From Candidatus Peribacteraceae bacterium (lineage in GTDB: Bacteria > Patescibacteriota > Gracilibacteria > Peribacterales > Peribacteraceae): DNA of 64,000 nucleotides. How positions within the stretch are numbered: the first letter of the stretch is position 1; each line of letters opens with the position of its first letter. Positions 61,894 to 64,000 of the stretch are shown here, one piece after another. The notes below the pieces were generated by a model. It did no database searches. It was not told the origin of the DNA and saw only the letters and a program-made list of their open reading frames with translations. The stretch is from assembly GCA_018061945.1 (NCBI GenBank), contig JAGOTD010000001.1:277050-341049 (forward strand). Direction: 5' to 3'. The position numbers were made by a program, and so were the translations under genes.

Positions 61894-63925
61894 ATGTATG
61901 CGATAGTTTTAACCGCTGCAGTATGCCATTTTTTTGCTGTAACAATTTTCCATCAATCATCTTTACATGCACTGCACCGATAATGCTGTTTGTTAAGAAT
62001 ACTTGGTCGGCTGCGAGTAGTTCTTTTTTTGTCGGCCGAGAAAATTGTACGCGGATTTTATTATTCTTTGCACTGCGCAGAATTTTTTCTCGCACAATTC
62101 CTTTCAACATATTTTCATTCGTTGTGTGCAGTACATTATTTTTCGTCCAGAAAATATTCGAGTATGCGCCTTCTGTTATGTAGCCGTTACGATCCACGAG
62201 CAACGCTTCATCATATCCCATTTTTATGGCTTTCTGATGCGCTTTGTAGCAATCATCATACGGAAGAGATTTGGCGGCTGGATAGTTGCGTTCAAGTGGA
62301 ACAGTGAGAACAGAATACGATTTTTTTGATGACAAAGAAAGTTTTGCACAGTGAATGAGAATATTTTTTTCGGTCGCAATAATTTTTATCCGCACAGACA
62401 GATGTGTGATGAGCGTGATCGAATAGTCTACAAATTTTTTGATTGTATGAATCGAGTGTGGAAAATTCATACCGATGATCGTTGCAGATTTTTTTAATCT
62501 GCGAAGATGCTCTGCAAGATCGAGTATGCTTCCGTCCTCAGCTCGCAACGTTTCAAAAACGCCATTTGCCTGCGGATTTTCCGCATCGAACGACCAACGT
62601 AATTCGTGTGTGATCATGGCTGGTACGCCATTGATCAGCAATACTTCGTCGCATCGATCATGCGAAAGAAACGGCGCTGCTTTGTCGAATGTTTCCTGCC
62701 ATTCCGATGCAACGTGTGAATCAAACACAATCCCTCCACCAACCGAAAGACTCAACTGATTGTTTTGTGCAACGATTGTTCGGATCAGAATCGAACTATC
62801 GGTGACGCCATGATCACTGAGAGTCGCGATTACACCGGTATACAATCCGCGCGGCGCCCATTCCAGTTTGTCGATGTATTCACACGCACGTTTTTTGGGA
62901 CAGCCGGTAATGGAACCAGCTGGCAAGCATGACTGTAGCGCTTGCATATGCGAAAATTTTGCATCGAGCTGACCGGTGATTTCGCTGTACGTATGCCATA
63001 CGGCCGGATTCTTTTGTACGTTGCGTGCAGACAGAACTTTCACTGAGCTAATCATGCTCACTTGTCCGATATCGTTACGCAATAAATCGGTGATCATCGA
63101 GAGTTCGGCTTTTTCTTTCTCGCTTGCGATCAGCACTGATCTATTATGTTCATCCTCTTTTTTATTTTTTCCGCGCGCTGCAGTTCCTTTGATGGGACTC
63201 GTGAGAATTTTATCCTGATCGATGCGCAAAAAACGTTCAGGTGAAAACGACAGAACAGACATCGGTAACCGGCGGTTTACACTGCCGGCTACCTCTAGAT
63301 ACGACATGTGTGGCGACGCATGTGTTTTGGCCAGCTCGCAGAACAATCGCCGCGGATGCGCACTACACTGCGCCTGCAATGCATGAGCAAGATTGAGCTG
63401 ATAAAATTCACCGTCCACTATCGCACGCTTGGCTTTGGCAAAAGAGCGTGCGTACTGCTCTCGCGTAACAGTTGGCTGAAAATCGATCGGTGGAAAAATG
63501 ACTGATTCGATGGATCGCGCGTGAATATCTTTGACCAGTGATTGAAATTTTTTATCACCGATACTAAATAATTGTTTCTGATTCCACGCAATGAGCTGAT
63601 CGTAGAAATAAAATGTCGGATACGGCGCATCGGATGTGAATCGGGATTGAATGCCAAGATCTTTGATGCTCGAATCGTACGGAATGCAGCCAATCGCTCC
63701 GCCAACGAATGGCAGATCGGTTTTCATCGTCTTTGATCGCGCCTTAAGCAAGTCATCGAGCATCGCCCAATCATTCTTCTTCTTGCACGTGATCACTCGA
63801 GACGGATTCCACGTAATGATTGTCCAGTTGTCATGGCGGATGAAGGCAGGAAGCGCTTGCTGATCATGTAATTTCGCAAAGAAAGTGAGCGGATCGAAGC
63901 CGGGGAGGAGCAATGGCGAGATCAT
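61892..63925 (-). CDS. pabBC: Aminodeoxychorismate synthase component I fused to aminodeoxychorismate lyase
   Basis: A bifunctional enzyme for 4-aminobenzoate, the folate precursor. The chorismate-binding (PabB) part covers about 1-430: SPERFLRI, PIKGTAARG (lysine typical of PabB) and AGSITGCPKKRACEYI, followed by YTGVIATLSD and the SVGGGIVFDS segment. The PabC part (about 435-677) is a fold-type IV PLP enzyme: LLINGVPA, GVFETLRAEDG, YITEGAYSNIFW and FLTNSIIGAVHVK. An odd insertion, VAGSVNRRLP, sits between the conserved SPHMSYLE and MSVLSFSPERFL; its DNA is the decayed palindrome at 63264-63293. The ATG overlaps the pabA stop (ATGA). Confidence 0.93.
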   Translation of the reverse strand: MISPLLLPGFDPLTFFAKLHDQQALPAFIRHDNWTIITWNPSRVITCKKKNDWAMLDDLLKARSKTMKTDLPFVGGAIGCIPYDSSIKDLGIQSRFTSDAPYPTFYFYDQLIAWNQKQLFSIGDKKFQSLVKDIHARSIESVIFPPIDFQPTVTREQYARSFAKAKRAIVDGEFYQLNLAHALQAQCSAHPRRLFCELAKTHASPHMSYLEVAGSVNRRLPMSVLSFSPERFLRIDQDKILTSPIKGTAARGKNKKEDEHNRSVLIASEKEKAELSMITDLLRNDIGQVSMISSVKVLSARNVQKNPAVWHTYSEITGQLDAKFSHMQALQSCLPAGSITGCPKKRACEYIDKLEWAPRGLYTGVIATLSDHGVTDSSILIRTIVAQNNQLSLSVGGGIVFDSHVASEWQETFDKAAPFLSHDRCDEVLLINGVPAMITHELRWSFDAENPQANGVFETLRAEDGSILDLAEHLRRLKKSATIIGMNFPHSIHTIKKFVDYSITLITHLSVRIKIIATEKNILIHCAKLSLSSKKSYSVLTVPLERNYPAAKSLPYDDCYKAHQKAIKMGYDEALLVDRNGYITEGAYSNIFWTKNNVLHTTNENMLKGIVREKILRSAKNNKIRVQFSRPTKKELLAADQVFLTNSIIGAVHVKMIDGKLLQQKNGILQRLKLSHT
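63264..63293. repeat. Decayed palindrome inside pabBC
   Basis: GGTAACCGGCGGTTT and ACTGCCGGCTACC arms match the cysS palindrome with a few mismatches. It is in a different reading frame from the cysS copy and still leaves an open frame. Confidence 0.75.
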
Positions 63926-64000
63926 TGGATCGTTGCGAGGAAATTGCGCATCATCGCATCACCTTTCTCTGTCAGAAACGATTCCGGATGAAACTGTACG
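63922..64000 (-). CDS. pabA: Aminodeoxychorismate synthase component II (C-terminal end only)
   Basis: The last 25 residues of a class I glutamine amidotransferase: VQFHPESFLTEKGDAMM and RNFLATIQ then TGA. QFHPES is the invariant His-Glu of the catalytic triad. The rest lies beyond the window. The stop overlaps the pabBC ATG, so PabA and PabBC are translated from one message; together they form aminodeoxychorismate synthase. Confidence 0.85.
   Translation of the reverse strand, partial: VQFHPESFLTEKGDAMMRNFLATIQ

Overview
The window looks like a chromosome segment of a small-genome, cell-wall-bearing monoderm of the Candidate Phyla Radiation (Patescibacteria), most like Peregrinibacteria or Peribacteria. 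That placement is inference. Visible support: a large SLH-domain S-layer protein, FemAB-type wall enzyme, several M23 peptidases, serine-protease-like DacA, no LPS genes, many short lineage-specific proteins and few Shine-Dalgarno sites. TGA is used as a stop (rnpA, pabA, the gene before doc), so the recoded Gracilibacteria code is not in use. No 16S rRNA gene or ribosomal-protein operon is present to settle the taxonomy.

Layout. 1-12.5 kb: rpoB (minus, its 3' end beyond the window), an unknown 367-aa protein, Mn-type sodA, a FemAB transferase and a 1436-aa S-layer protein with a long leader region. 12.5-18.5 kb: cysS, class I aldolase, a HAD phosphatase, then yidC and rnpA. 18.7-27.3 kb: two small genes, gatC/gatA, a three-gene secreted/surface cluster (DUF4215-like and thrombospondin-type-3 repeats), dnaJ and a Doc-like toxin pair. 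27.3-35.7 kb: jag, HU, topA, tRNA-Trp, a Gly/Ser-rich mini-protein, an M23 peptidase, an HTH/coiled-coil protein and dgt. 36-41 kb: a PgeF-like protein, a glycosyltransferase and a ftsQ-dacA-LysM/M23 wall operon. 41-50.5 kb: pgl and zwf (oxidative pentose phosphate entry), a YbaK-type deacylase, membrane and lipoproteins (one extremely Met-rich, one thioredoxin), metK and a GGQ release-factor-like protein. 50.4-64 kb: an amidase-SpoIID fusion, a glycosyltransferase, serS, uvrB, an AbrB/RelE-type toxin-antitoxin pair, galU, a 27-aa Lys-rich peptide and pabBC with the end of pabA.

The most unusual aspect is the intergenic DNA. Many spacers start with a 'purine-type' arm built from a 7-9 nt unit and end with its reverse complement. 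Units include acgaatt, ggactcaaa, gtaNgtaNN, gaacgta and gatgagag. Different spacers use different units but share one architecture and one polarity. At several genes the arm next to the start codon supplies a -35-like hexamer 17 nt from a -10 box. In most of those cases the -10 box lies only 6-7 nt before the ATG, which implies leaderless mRNAs. The repeats also enter coding sequence: a 36-bp perfect palindrome sits in frame in cysS, a decayed relative in pabBC, a heptad arm in a glycosyltransferase and another arm at the serS C-terminus. I consider this repeat system the best candidate for undescribed biology here.

Functionally the genes cover transcription (rpoB), tRNA charging and editing (cysS, serS, gatCA, ybaK), DNA topology and repair (topA, HU, uvrB), sugar metabolism (aldolase, zwf, pgl, galU), pABA synthesis (pabA, pabBC) and envelope building (S-layer, FemAB, YidC, FtsQ, DacA, M23 enzymes, amidase-SpoIID).
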